Of a stretch of DNA of 64,000 bases, positions 12,101 to 18,159 are shown piece by piece. The stretch is from positions 124,001 through 188,000 of the forward strand of contig NZ_BMXV01000008.1 in NCBI RefSeq assembly GCF_014651935.1, in the 5' to 3' direction. The translations under genes and the position numbers were made by a program. The notes beneath the pieces were generated by a model. The model was not told where the DNA came from and made no database searches. It worked only from the letters and a program-made list of their open reading frames with translations. The DNA comes from Marinobacter zhanjiangensis (GTDB lineage Bacteria; Pseudomonadota; Gammaproteobacteria; Pseudomonadales; Oleiphilaceae). Each line of letters opens with the position of its first letter. Within the stretch, counting starts at the first letter, position 1.

Positions 12101-13081
12101 CAGGTCGGCATGCCGGAGTTGCTTGCTGAGAGCGCGGATTTCCCCCTCCCCGGGCAGGAACACGAGGATATCCCCCGGGGGCTTGCTCTCCGAACGTTCG
12201 TGGTTTTCGATTTCCTCCAGCGCGGACACCACCGCATCACCCCAGCCCAGGTCCCGTTCCTCGGCATCGCCCGCCAGGGGACGGTAACGGACCTCCACCG
12301 GGTAGGTGCGCCCGGACACCTCGATCACCGGGGCCTTGTGGAAATACTCGCTGAACCGGTCCACCTCGATGGTGGCCGAGGTAATAATCACCTTCAGGTC
12401 GGGGCGCTTTGGCAGCAGCTGTTTCAGGTAGCCCAGCAGGAAATCGATATTCAGGCTGCGTTCGTGGGCCTCGTCGATAATGATGGTGTCGTAGGCATCC
12501 AGGAAGCGGTCGTGCTGTATTTCCGCCAGCAGGATACCATCCGTCATCACCTTGAGGCGGGTAGACTCCGAGGTGGTATCGGTGAAGCGCACCTGATAGC
12601 CAACCTGCTCGCCCTGCTCCGGCCCCAGCTCCTCGGCAATGCGGCTGGACACAGTGCGTGCGGCGATGCGCCGGGGCTGGGTATGACCCACAAGGCCACG
12701 GGTGCCACGACCGGCGTTGAGGCAGATCTTGGGCAACTGGGTGGTTTTCCCCGAGCCGGTTTCCCCGGCCACGATAATGACCTGATGCTCCACCAGTGCC
12801 CGGGTTATATCCTCCACCCGGTCGGACACCGGCAGACCATCCGGAAAGCTGGCCGGGCGATGAGCCTTGCGGCGGGCCTCCACCTTTTTCAGACCCTGCT
12901 CCAGCCAGCGGTTCATCTTGCGCAATTCAGGGTCGCCGGGCCGGTTTTGGGTGCGGGCCAGCAGCTTGAGAATACGGGCGGTTTCCCGCTGGTTGCAGTC
13001 GCCAAGCTGGCTACGGATCTGATCGGGGTCCAGCAGGGTCCGGGTATCGGAAACGTCGTTGCCGGGCGGGGTCTTGCTCAT
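9143..13081 (-). CDS. hrpA: ATP-dependent RNA helicase HrpA (DEAH box)
   Basis: Large DEAH-box RNA helicase; in E. coli HrpA acts in processing of fimbrial mRNA and in resolving stalled ribosomes. Walker A is GETGSGKT (106-113) and DEAH is at 203-206. The helicase core is followed by the HA2 and OB-like regions and the long HrpA-specific C-terminal domain (DUF3418). I chose the ATG at 13081 (1,312 residues, close to the 1,300 of E. coli); an in-frame start at 13138 would add 19 residues and sit inside the fadD terminator. No clear ribosome site precedes 13081. Single gene, preceded by the fadD terminator. Confidence 0.95.
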   Translation of the reverse strand: MSKTPPGNDVSDTRTLLDPDQIRSQLGDCNQRETARILKLLARTQNRPGDPELRKMNRWLEQGLKKVEARRKAHRPASFPDGLPVSDRVEDITRALVEHQVIIVAGETGSGKTTQLPKICLNAGRGTRGLVGHTQPRRIAARTVSSRIAEELGPEQGEQVGYQVRFTDTTSESTRLKVMTDGILLAEIQHDRFLDAYDTIIIDEAHERSLNIDFLLGYLKQLLPKRPDLKVIITSATIEVDRFSEYFHKAPVIEVSGRTYPVEVRYRPLAGDAEERDLGWGDAVVSALEEIENHERSESKPPGDILVFLPGEGEIRALSKQLRHADLRHTEVLPLYSRLSNKEQNRVFQSHRGRRIVLATNVAETSLTVPGIRYVIDTGVARISRYSVRSKIQRLPVEAISQASANQRAGRCGRVAPGICFRLYDEQDFVTRDEFTDPEILRTNLASVILQMVTLGLGDIRQFPFLEPPDNRQINDGYKLLEELGAVSGKRKITGLGRTMARLPLDPRLARMLVAASELGSLAELLVVIAGLTVQDPRERPQDKQQAADQAHSQWTDKESDFVTLLNLWNHFEEQRQELSNNQLSRYCKKQFLSWMRMREWRDIHRQLTLLCREQKFTLNRNAASYESVHKAVLSGLLGQVATKIEKKEYLATRNRKVFIFPGSKVAKTSPKWIMAAEIVETSRVFARVVAKIEPEWVEPLAEHVVKRHYSEPHWEQKRAQVMAFERVSLYGLDVVSQRRVPYAKIDPVESRQLFIRRALVEGDYRTKAPFIARNRELLDTVENLENKTRRRDLLVDDEQLVAFYDQRLPADIVSGRHFESWWKSLSAEDLKAMELTEKDILQRDLDYDELQQYPDELEWEGAKYPLSYQFEPTGDEDGVTIQVPLMALKQLPGHRLEWLVPGLVREKCIALVKGLPKAVRRNFVPVPDFVDAALENMSPSNEPLTEVLANQLRRMTGVRIAPEDWPRDDLPRHLRMNLKVLGEGGKVMAQGRDPDELQKKLEKQAEEALSQIDKEEGGAPARQGADWQFGTLSPSVHTDRGGMQVTVYPALEDLGDQVRETRFLDSLTAAAAHRRAVARLILNRLGNTLERIDGRLRYFRDSALMFAPVGQARVLLDDFLLAGAANHFLGGPDQPSGNLPRSAAELERVYDAGRGDFLPALEEADQQLYQVMQGYHRIMKQLKGKIDLALANSMADLKFQMEQLVYPGFLIATPPQWLACFPRYFEAADIRLEKMPREMGREREFLHTIEPLWSRYQQKAEQHRRQGVLDPELSLYRWMLEEFRVSFFAQQLGTVMPVSVKRLDRQWSQVH

Positions 13082-13136
13082 GGATGGCTCGGTTGGTGAA
13101 TAAGAAGCGCTATTGTACCGGAACCGGTGTGTTAAC

Positions 13137-13166
13137 AAAAAAAGCCCTGCCGAAGCAGGGCTTTTT
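13137..13166 (-). terminator. Rho-independent terminator of fadD
   Basis: On the minus strand GCCCTGC, a TTCG tetraloop and GCAGGGC are followed by seven T. The C(UUCG)G closing makes it very stable. The plus strand also carries five T after the stem, so it can work in both directions. It lies 19 nt beyond the fadD stop. Confidence 0.93.
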
Positions 13167-13184
13167 CATCAATCAGAACCCGGT

Positions 13185-14867
13185 TTACTGGTTCTTTTTG
13201 GTCTCTTCATCACGAAGCTCGCGACGCAGGATCTTGCCCACGTTGGTCTTCGGCAGCTCCTCGCGGAACTCGAAGGTTTTCGGCACCTTGTAGGCCGTCA
13301 GGCGCTCGCGACAGAACTCCTTGAGTTCGCCTTCCTTCAGACTCTGATCGGACGCCACCAGGAAGACCTTGACGGCCTCGCCTGTTTTCTCGTCCGGGAT
13401 GCCAACCGCGGCACACTCAAGCACCTTCGGATGGCCGCTGACCACATCCTCGACCTCGTTCGGGTACACATTGAAGCCGGACACGTTGATCATGTCTTTC
13501 TTGCGGTCAACGATGCGGATGTAGCCGTCCTCCTGAACCAGGGCAATATCACCGGTACGCAGGAAGCCGTCCTCGGTGAAGGACTTCTGGGTTTCCTCCG
13601 GCCGCTGCCAGTAACCGCGCATGACCTGTGGCCCCTTGACGCACAATTCACCCGCCTCACCCAGGGGCAGGTCATTGCCGTCTTCATCCACGGCCTTGCA
13701 GATGGTGTTGCAAACCGGCAAACCGATGGTGCCCAGCTGAATGGCATTGGGCGGGTTCATGGTGACCACCGGCGAGGTTTCGGTCAGACCGTAGCCTTCG
13801 CCGATCTCGACACCGGTGACTTCCTCCCATCGCTTGGCCGTGGCGCTGGTCAGGGCCATGCCACCGGAGGAGGTCATCTTCATATTGCTGAAGTCGAGTT
13901 CGCGGAAGTCCTCGTTGGCCATCAGGCCATTGAACAGGGTGTTGAGACCCGCCAGCGAGGTGAATTTGTAGTTCTTCATTTCCTTCACGAACGCCGGGAT
14001 GTCACGGGGGTTCGGGATCAGTACGTTATGGGCCCCGGCTTCCAGCATGATGCCGCAGTTCAGGGTGAAGGAATAGATGTGATAAAGCGGCAGCGGGGCG
14101 ATCATCACCTCGTGGCCTTCCACGATCTTGTCTTCAAGCAGCGGCCGGGTCTGCAGCACGTTCGCCACCAGGTTGCCGTGAGTCAGCATCGCACCCTTGG
14201 CGACGCCCGTGGTGCCACCGGTATACTGCAGCACCGCCAGATCGTCCTGGGTCGGCCGCGCCTGGTCCAGCTTTTCCTTGGCGCCGGCAGCCAGCACCGC
14301 AGGCAACTTGTGGGCCTGAGGCAGGTTGTAGGGGGGCACCATCTTCTTCAGGTGCTTGACTGCGGCATTCATCAGGGTGCGCTTGAGCGGAGAATGCATG
14401 TCGGCCAGTTCGGTCACGATGACGTGCTCAATACCGGTCTGGGGCAGCACCTGCTCAGCGTTGGCGGCCATATTTGCCAGCACCACCAGAGCCTTGGCAC
14501 CGGAATCGTTGAACTGATGCTCCATCTCGCGGGTGGTGTAAAGAGGGTTGGTGTTGACCACCACCAGTCCCGCACGCATGGCTCCGAAGACAATAACAGG
14601 GTACTGGGAAACGTTGGGCATCTGGACCGCGATACGGTCGCCGGGTTTCAGGTTGGTCTTGTTCTGCAGCCAGGCAGCGAAGTTCCTGCTCTGGGTGTCA
14701 AGATCACCGTAGGTCAGCGTCGCACCAACCGCACTGAATGCGGGTCGGTCAGAGAATTTCTTCACCGATTGCTCGAAAAGATCCACCATGCTCTGGTATT
14801 TGTTGAGATCAATCTCACGTGGCACACCAGGTGGATACTTGTCCTGATAGAACTGTTCGAAGTCCAT
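13185..14867 (-). CDS. fadD: Long-chain fatty-acid--CoA ligase FadD
   Basis: Activates long-chain fatty acids to acyl-CoA at the inner face of the membrane for beta-oxidation or lipid synthesis. The AMP-binding P-loop YTGGTTGVAKGAMLT is at 215-229. The downstream GDIALVQEDGY and VDRKKDMINVSGFNVYP blocks are the FadD linker and signature. At 560 residues it matches FadD1 of pseudomonads and FadD of E. coli. The start has a good ribosome site (AGGAGA) and a TATAAT -10 about 30 nt upstream. The neighbouring sigma-54 small-RNA locus is transcribed divergently from the same 460-bp gap. Confidence 0.95.
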   Translation of the reverse strand: MDFEQFYQDKYPPGVPREIDLNKYQSMVDLFEQSVKKFSDRPAFSAVGATLTYGDLDTQSRNFAAWLQNKTNLKPGDRIAVQMPNVSQYPVIVFGAMRAGLVVVNTNPLYTTREMEHQFNDSGAKALVVLANMAANAEQVLPQTGIEHVIVTELADMHSPLKRTLMNAAVKHLKKMVPPYNLPQAHKLPAVLAAGAKEKLDQARPTQDDLAVLQYTGGTTGVAKGAMLTHGNLVANVLQTRPLLEDKIVEGHEVMIAPLPLYHIYSFTLNCGIMLEAGAHNVLIPNPRDIPAFVKEMKNYKFTSLAGLNTLFNGLMANEDFRELDFSNMKMTSSGGMALTSATAKRWEEVTGVEIGEGYGLTETSPVVTMNPPNAIQLGTIGLPVCNTICKAVDEDGNDLPLGEAGELCVKGPQVMRGYWQRPEETQKSFTEDGFLRTGDIALVQEDGYIRIVDRKKDMINVSGFNVYPNEVEDVVSGHPKVLECAAVGIPDEKTGEAVKVFLVASDQSLKEGELKEFCRERLTAYKVPKTFEFREELPKTNVGKILRRELRDEETKKNQ

Positions 14868-14900
14868 CGCACCGTCTCCTGTAATTACTTTATGATTATA
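14868..14900 (-). promoter_or_regulatory. fadD leader with -10 box and ribosome site
   Basis: A consensus TATAAT sits at 14895-14900 on the minus strand. No good -35 hexamer is found at 16-18 bp spacing, which suggests an activated promoter. AGGAGA precedes the fadD ATG by a suitable distance. Confidence 0.5.
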
Positions 14901-15068
14901 GTTACGCAGCTTGTCGGGATACCATCCAGCCAGCCTTCCGCAGGAACCGGCTCCGGCGAAAATGCAAGCAGACCAAAGTATCAGCCTTAAAAGAAAGGCG
15001 AGAATACCAGTTTTGCGCGCTTTCAGGTAGATGCTGCGCTACGGGAGAACGAATCCTGCCGACGAATG

Positions 15069-15093
15069 TGACGCCTTTCGCGCATTTCCGTCA
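15069..15093. promoter_or_regulatory. Possible upstream activator site for the sigma-54 promoter
   Basis: Inverted repeat TGACG (15069-15073), 15-nt spacer, CGTCA (15089-15093). Its centre is about 125 bp upstream of the predicted start at 15206, a normal enhancer distance for a sigma-54 activator. The arms are only 5 bp, so chance occurrence is quite possible. Confidence 0.2.
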
Positions 15094-15179
15094 GGCTTTT
15101 TTACAACCCCGCCTCCTGCCCACGCTTTCCGGATTTTTAAAGCACCCTACCCCATTGTTTAAAATGACCTTTTAATTAG

Positions 15180-15195
15180 TGGCAATATACTTGCT
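15180..15195 (+). promoter_or_regulatory. Sigma-54 (RpoN) -24/-12 promoter
   Basis: TGGCA, 6 nt, TTGCT reproduces the RpoN consensus (TGGCAC-N5-TTGCW) with exact GG-to-GC spacing; the only departure in the core is A for C after TGGCA. Predicted transcription start is near 15206. No protein-coding gene follows on the plus strand. The same stretch contains TATACT (15186-15191), which could pass for a sigma-70 -10 box but lacks a -35. Confidence 0.7.
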
Positions 15196-15205
15196 TACAG
15201 GGAGA

Positions 15206-15287
15206 GTGACGCAGGCACTTACTGGAGGTGCCTGTCGTTAAATGCCGAGCTTTGCCGATACACACTCAACCGTGTATCGGCTTTTTT
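15206..15287 (+). ncRNA. Predicted sigma-54-dependent small RNA (about 82 nt)
   Basis: Not recognised as a known RNA family. The transcript predicted from the sigma-54 promoter would contain hairpin 1 (CAGGCAC 15212-15218 with GTGCCTG 15228-15234, a loop carrying the GGA trinucleotide), a single-stranded segment of about 19 nt (15235-15253), then a strong intrinsic terminator. No ORF with a ribosome site fits inside. A strong plus-strand terminator with no upstream plus-strand gene between it and the divergent fadD start is the main argument that a short RNA is made here. The GGA loop is reminiscent of CsrA/RsmA sites, and the open segment could be a base-pairing seed; both are inference. Confidence 0.6.
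15254..15287 (+). terminator. Rho-independent terminator of the small RNA
   Basis: GCCGATACAC (15254-15263) pairs perfectly with GTGTATCGGC (15272-15281) and is followed by six T. On the minus strand the T-run is on the wrong side, so it serves rightward transcription only. Confidence 0.9.
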
Positions 15288-15329
15288 GTTTCTGGCAGGC
15301 GTTAAACCGCAAGACGGACAGGGAACGAG

Positions 15330-15629
15330 TCAGGCGCCCAGTTTCGATTCACAGTTGGAAAGGATCAGACTGGACGCGGTTTCCAGATCCATGCTCTCGT
15401 CTGCGTAAATCTGGGCGACGGATTCCTTCAGCACACTGGCCGAAGCCTCGCTGCTGGCATTTTCGTCGATCGCGGAATAGACCTCCTCGATGGCGGTATC
15501 GCTATCACGAGCGCCCACCAGATCCGGGGCAGCGGCTTTCTGGGCCTCGCACACGGGGTTCGCCATGGCTACGGAGCTCACGCCCATTCCGGCGACTAGT
15601 ACGCTGACAGCAAACAGTTTCATGTTCAT
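15330..15629 (-). CDS. Small exported protein of unknown function
   Basis: I do not recognise a family. The 99-residue product starts at 15629 behind a good ribosome site (GGAAGGAA). A Sec signal peptide (1-23, ending AMA) is followed by an acidic, Ala/Ser-rich helical mature part of about 76 residues. Its two cysteines near the ends (C27 and C93) could form one disulfide in the periplasm. A longer reading frame to 15764 has no support before this start. It lies between the small-RNA terminator and the VWA gene's terminator, so it is probably its own transcription unit. Confidence 0.75.
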   Translation of the reverse strand: MNMKLFAVSVLVAGMGVSSVAMANPVCEAQKAAAPDLVGARDSDTAIEEVYSAIDENASSEASASVLKESVAQIYADESMDLETASSLILSNCESKLGA

Positions 15630-15806
15630 AGAACAGGTTCCTTCCTGAATTTGTAGGTATCGGGGAGCCCCGGAATACAGCGCGAGGTTCCGTCTCGGCA
15701 AACCAGAGCATGACAAAGCGCCCTCCGGGAAATCGGCCCCGAGGGTCAGGAAGAATTGAAGCATAATGAGACATTAACTGAAAATGTCTTATTTTTTACC
15801 AGGTAC

Positions 15807-15831
15807 AAAAAAACCCGGGGCAAGGCCCGGG
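15807..15831 (-). terminator. Terminator of the CoxE-like VWA gene
   Basis: On the minus strand a CCCGGG/CCCGGG stem is followed by seven T (15813 down to 15807). It lies 84 nt beyond the VWA gene and separates it from the small exported protein. Confidence 0.85.
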
Positions 15832-15914
15832 CTGTTTCTGGTGTCACACCTGTGGTGCGACACCGGGAGAACCATCACGGACACGTCCGTGCGGCCTGAC
15901 CAATGGCGTTCTGA

Positions 15915-17093
15915 TTATTTGCTCAGATACCGCATGGCCGACTCCAGGCCTTCGATGGTGAGCGGGTACATGTGGTCACCCGTCAGCTGGCGGGTGATAC
16001 CCAGTGAACCGCCCCTGCCCCAGTAACTCTCGGGCAACGGGTTGATCCAAACCACCTTGCGGAAGTGTTCGTAAATGCGCTGGAACCAGACCGCACCGGC
16101 CTCCTCGTTCCAGTGTTCGATGGAACCGCCCGGATGGGTTATCTCGTAGGGTGCCATGGTCGCATCGCCAATGAAGATAACCTTGTAGTCCGGACCGTAT
16201 TTGTGAAGGATATCCCAGACGGGCGTGGTTTCGTTGAGGCGGCGGACATTCCGGGTCCACACCGACTCGTACACGAAGTTGTGGAAATAGTAATACTCCA
16301 TGTGCTTGAACTCCATCCGCGCCGCGGAGAACAGTTCCTCACACACCCGCACATGGGGATCCATGGAGCCACCGACGTCGAAGAACAACAGCACCTTCAC
16401 CGCATTGTGGCGCTCCGGCACCATTTTCAGGTCGAGATAGCCGGCATTGCGGGCCGTGGAGCGAATGGTGTCATCCATGTCCAGCTGATCCGCGGCACCC
16501 TGGCGGGCAAACTTGCGCAGCCGGCGCAGAGCCACCTTGATATTGCGGATGCCCAGGGTAATGCTGTCGTCCAGGTCCCGGAACTGTCGCTTTTCCCAGA
16601 CTTTTACCGCGCGCCCGTGGCGGCCTTCGTTCTGGCCTATGCGAAACCCTTCCGGGTTGTAACCGTTGGCACCGAACGGCGAGGTGCCCCCGGTACCGAC
16701 CCACTTGTTGCCACCCTCGTGACGCTCCTTCTGCTCTTCCATGCGCTTCTTGAAGGTGTCGATAAGCTCCTCGAGCCCGCCGAGGGAGTCAATCTTCGAC
16801 TTTTCCTCCTCGGATAGCTGTTTCTCGAACTCGGCCCGCAGCCAGTCGTCCGGAATCAGCGCCTCCATCAGGTCATCCAGATTCTCGATACCCTTGAAGT
16901 AGGCATCGAACGCCCGGTCGAACTTGTCAAAATGGCGCTCGTCCTTCACCAGACACAGGCGTGCCAGGTAGTAGAACTCCTCCATGTCAGCGAAGGCGAG
17001 GCGCTTTTGCAGCGCCTCCAGCAAATCCAGGAACTCCCGCAGGCTGGCGGGCACCCTGGCTGCACGAACCTCCATGAAAAAATCTATCAGCAT
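15915..17093 (-). CDS. VWA domain protein, CoxE-like
   Basis: Cytoplasmic von Willebrand A-type protein that normally works with a MoxR AAA ATPase as a chaperone or metal-insertion pair. The N-terminal half is helical and charged (a Lys/Glu stretch at about 85-125), followed by a glycine-rich linker and the VWA domain. Its metal site reads DVGGS (D239, S243), so the second position of the usual DxSxS is Gly, as in other CoxE-like proteins. At 392 residues it is normal. It lies 61 bp downstream of moxR on the same strand and ends in a strong terminator, so the pair is an operon. The client protein is not evident. Confidence 0.88.
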   Translation of the reverse strand: MLIDFFMEVRAARVPASLREFLDLLEALQKRLAFADMEEFYYLARLCLVKDERHFDKFDRAFDAYFKGIENLDDLMEALIPDDWLRAEFEKQLSEEEKSKIDSLGGLEELIDTFKKRMEEQKERHEGGNKWVGTGGTSPFGANGYNPEGFRIGQNEGRHGRAVKVWEKRQFRDLDDSITLGIRNIKVALRRLRKFARQGAADQLDMDDTIRSTARNAGYLDLKMVPERHNAVKVLLFFDVGGSMDPHVRVCEELFSAARMEFKHMEYYYFHNFVYESVWTRNVRRLNETTPVWDILHKYGPDYKVIFIGDATMAPYEITHPGGSIEHWNEEAGAVWFQRIYEHFRKVVWINPLPESYWGRGGSLGITRQLTGDHMYPLTIEGLESAMRYLSK

Positions 17094-17154
17094 GACGTCC
17101 TCCCAGAAGAGGCCGGTGAATCAATAGTCCGCCGGGGCAGCCCCCTTACCCGGA

Positions 17155-17997
17155 TCACTTCTTGCGACGAGCCATGAAGGCCAGTTTCTGCAGCAGGTGC
17201 ACATCCTGCTCGTTCTTGACCAGGGCGCCATAAAGCGGCGGCAGCGCGCTGCTGGTGTCTTTCTCCTGCAGCATCTTGCGGGACAGGTCATCCGCCATCA
17301 GCAGCTTGAGCCAGTCGATCAGTTCCGAAGTGGACGGCTTCTTTTTCAGGCCAGGCACCTTGCGTACATCAAAGAAGACCTCCAGGGCATCACGGACAAG
17401 ATGCTGCTGAATGCCGGGGAAATGCACGTCCACAATAGTCTGCATGGTGTCGTGCTCGGGGAAGTTGATGTAGTGGAAAAAGCACCGACGCAGGAACGCG
17501 TCCGGCAGTTCCTTTTCGTTGTTACTGGTGATCACCACGATTGGCCGTTGTTTCGCCTTGATATACTGCTGGGTCTCGTAAACAAAGAACTCCATACGGT
17601 CCAGTTCCAGCAACAGGTCGTTGGGAAACTCGATATCCGCCTTGTCGATCTCGTCGATCAGCAGTACCACCTGCTCGTCGGCCTCGAAAGCCTCCCAGAG
17701 CTTGCCCTTGACAATATAGTTGCTGATGTCGTGGACTTTTTCATCACCCAGCTGTGAGTCTCGCAGGCGGGAGACCGCGTCGTACTCGTACAGGCCCTGC
17801 TGGGCCTTGGTGGTGGACTTGATGTGCCAGGGGATCAGCCTGAGCCCCAGACCGGCGGCCATTTCCTCCGCCAGCAGAGTTTTACCGGTACCGGGCTCGC
17901 CCTTGATCAGCAGCGGGCGTTGCAGAGCGACGGCGGCATTGACCGCCATTTGCAGGTCTTCTGTAGCTACATAATTATCGGTACCGGTAAACTTCAT
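17155..17997 (-). CDS. MoxR-family AAA+ ATPase
   Basis: Hexameric AAA+ ATPase thought to remodel or insert cofactors into partner proteins. Walker A is GEPGTGKT (33-40), Walker B LLIDEIDKAD has D115-E116, and VITSNNEKELPDAFLRRC contains sensor 1 and the arginine-finger region. At 280 residues it is a compact MoxR of the kind paired with CoxE-like VWA proteins, and that partner lies directly downstream. A hairpin terminator upstream isolates it from the larger VWA gene. Confidence 0.9.
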   Translation of the reverse strand: MKFTGTDNYVATEDLQMAVNAAVALQRPLLIKGEPGTGKTLLAEEMAAGLGLRLIPWHIKSTTKAQQGLYEYDAVSRLRDSQLGDEKVHDISNYIVKGKLWEAFEADEQVVLLIDEIDKADIEFPNDLLLELDRMEFFVYETQQYIKAKQRPIVVITSNNEKELPDAFLRRCFFHYINFPEHDTMQTIVDVHFPGIQQHLVRDALEVFFDVRKVPGLKKKPSTSELIDWLKLLMADDLSRKMLQEKDTSSALPPLYGALVKNEQDVHLLQKLAFMARRKK

Positions 17998-18037
17998 GGC
18001 AATGAATCCTGTGTTCGGTGTATCGGATAGAGGACTG

Positions 18038-18061
18038 AAAAGGGGCGGTGACGCCGCCCCT
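18038..18061 (-). terminator. Terminator of the large VWA gene
   Basis: AGGGGCGG (18041-18048) pairs with CCGCCCCT (18054-18061) around a 5-nt loop. The minus strand continues into TTTT. A second hairpin without T-run (TGCGGCAG/CTGCCGCA, 18126-18146) lies just before it. Confidence 0.75.
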
Positions 18062-18159
18062 GCTCATAGGCAATGGCTGACGAGTATAAATTTTTTACCC
18101 GTCGGTGATAAGCGGTCGGAACCTGTGCGGCAGAAATCCTGCCGCAGCGGACACCGGGT

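Noticed and set aside
11369..13099. 576-residue plus-strand ORF opposite hrpA
   Set aside because: High-GC shadow of a clear DEAH helicase; His/Gln/Gly-rich with no domain.
13113..14990. 625-residue plus-strand ORF opposite fadD
   Set aside because: Shadow of fadD; begins inside the fadD terminator.
15186..15191. TATACT as a sigma-70 -10 box for the small RNA
   Set aside because: No acceptable -35 at 16-18 bp; the overlapping TGGCA/TTGCT pair fits sigma-54 better. Not fully excluded.
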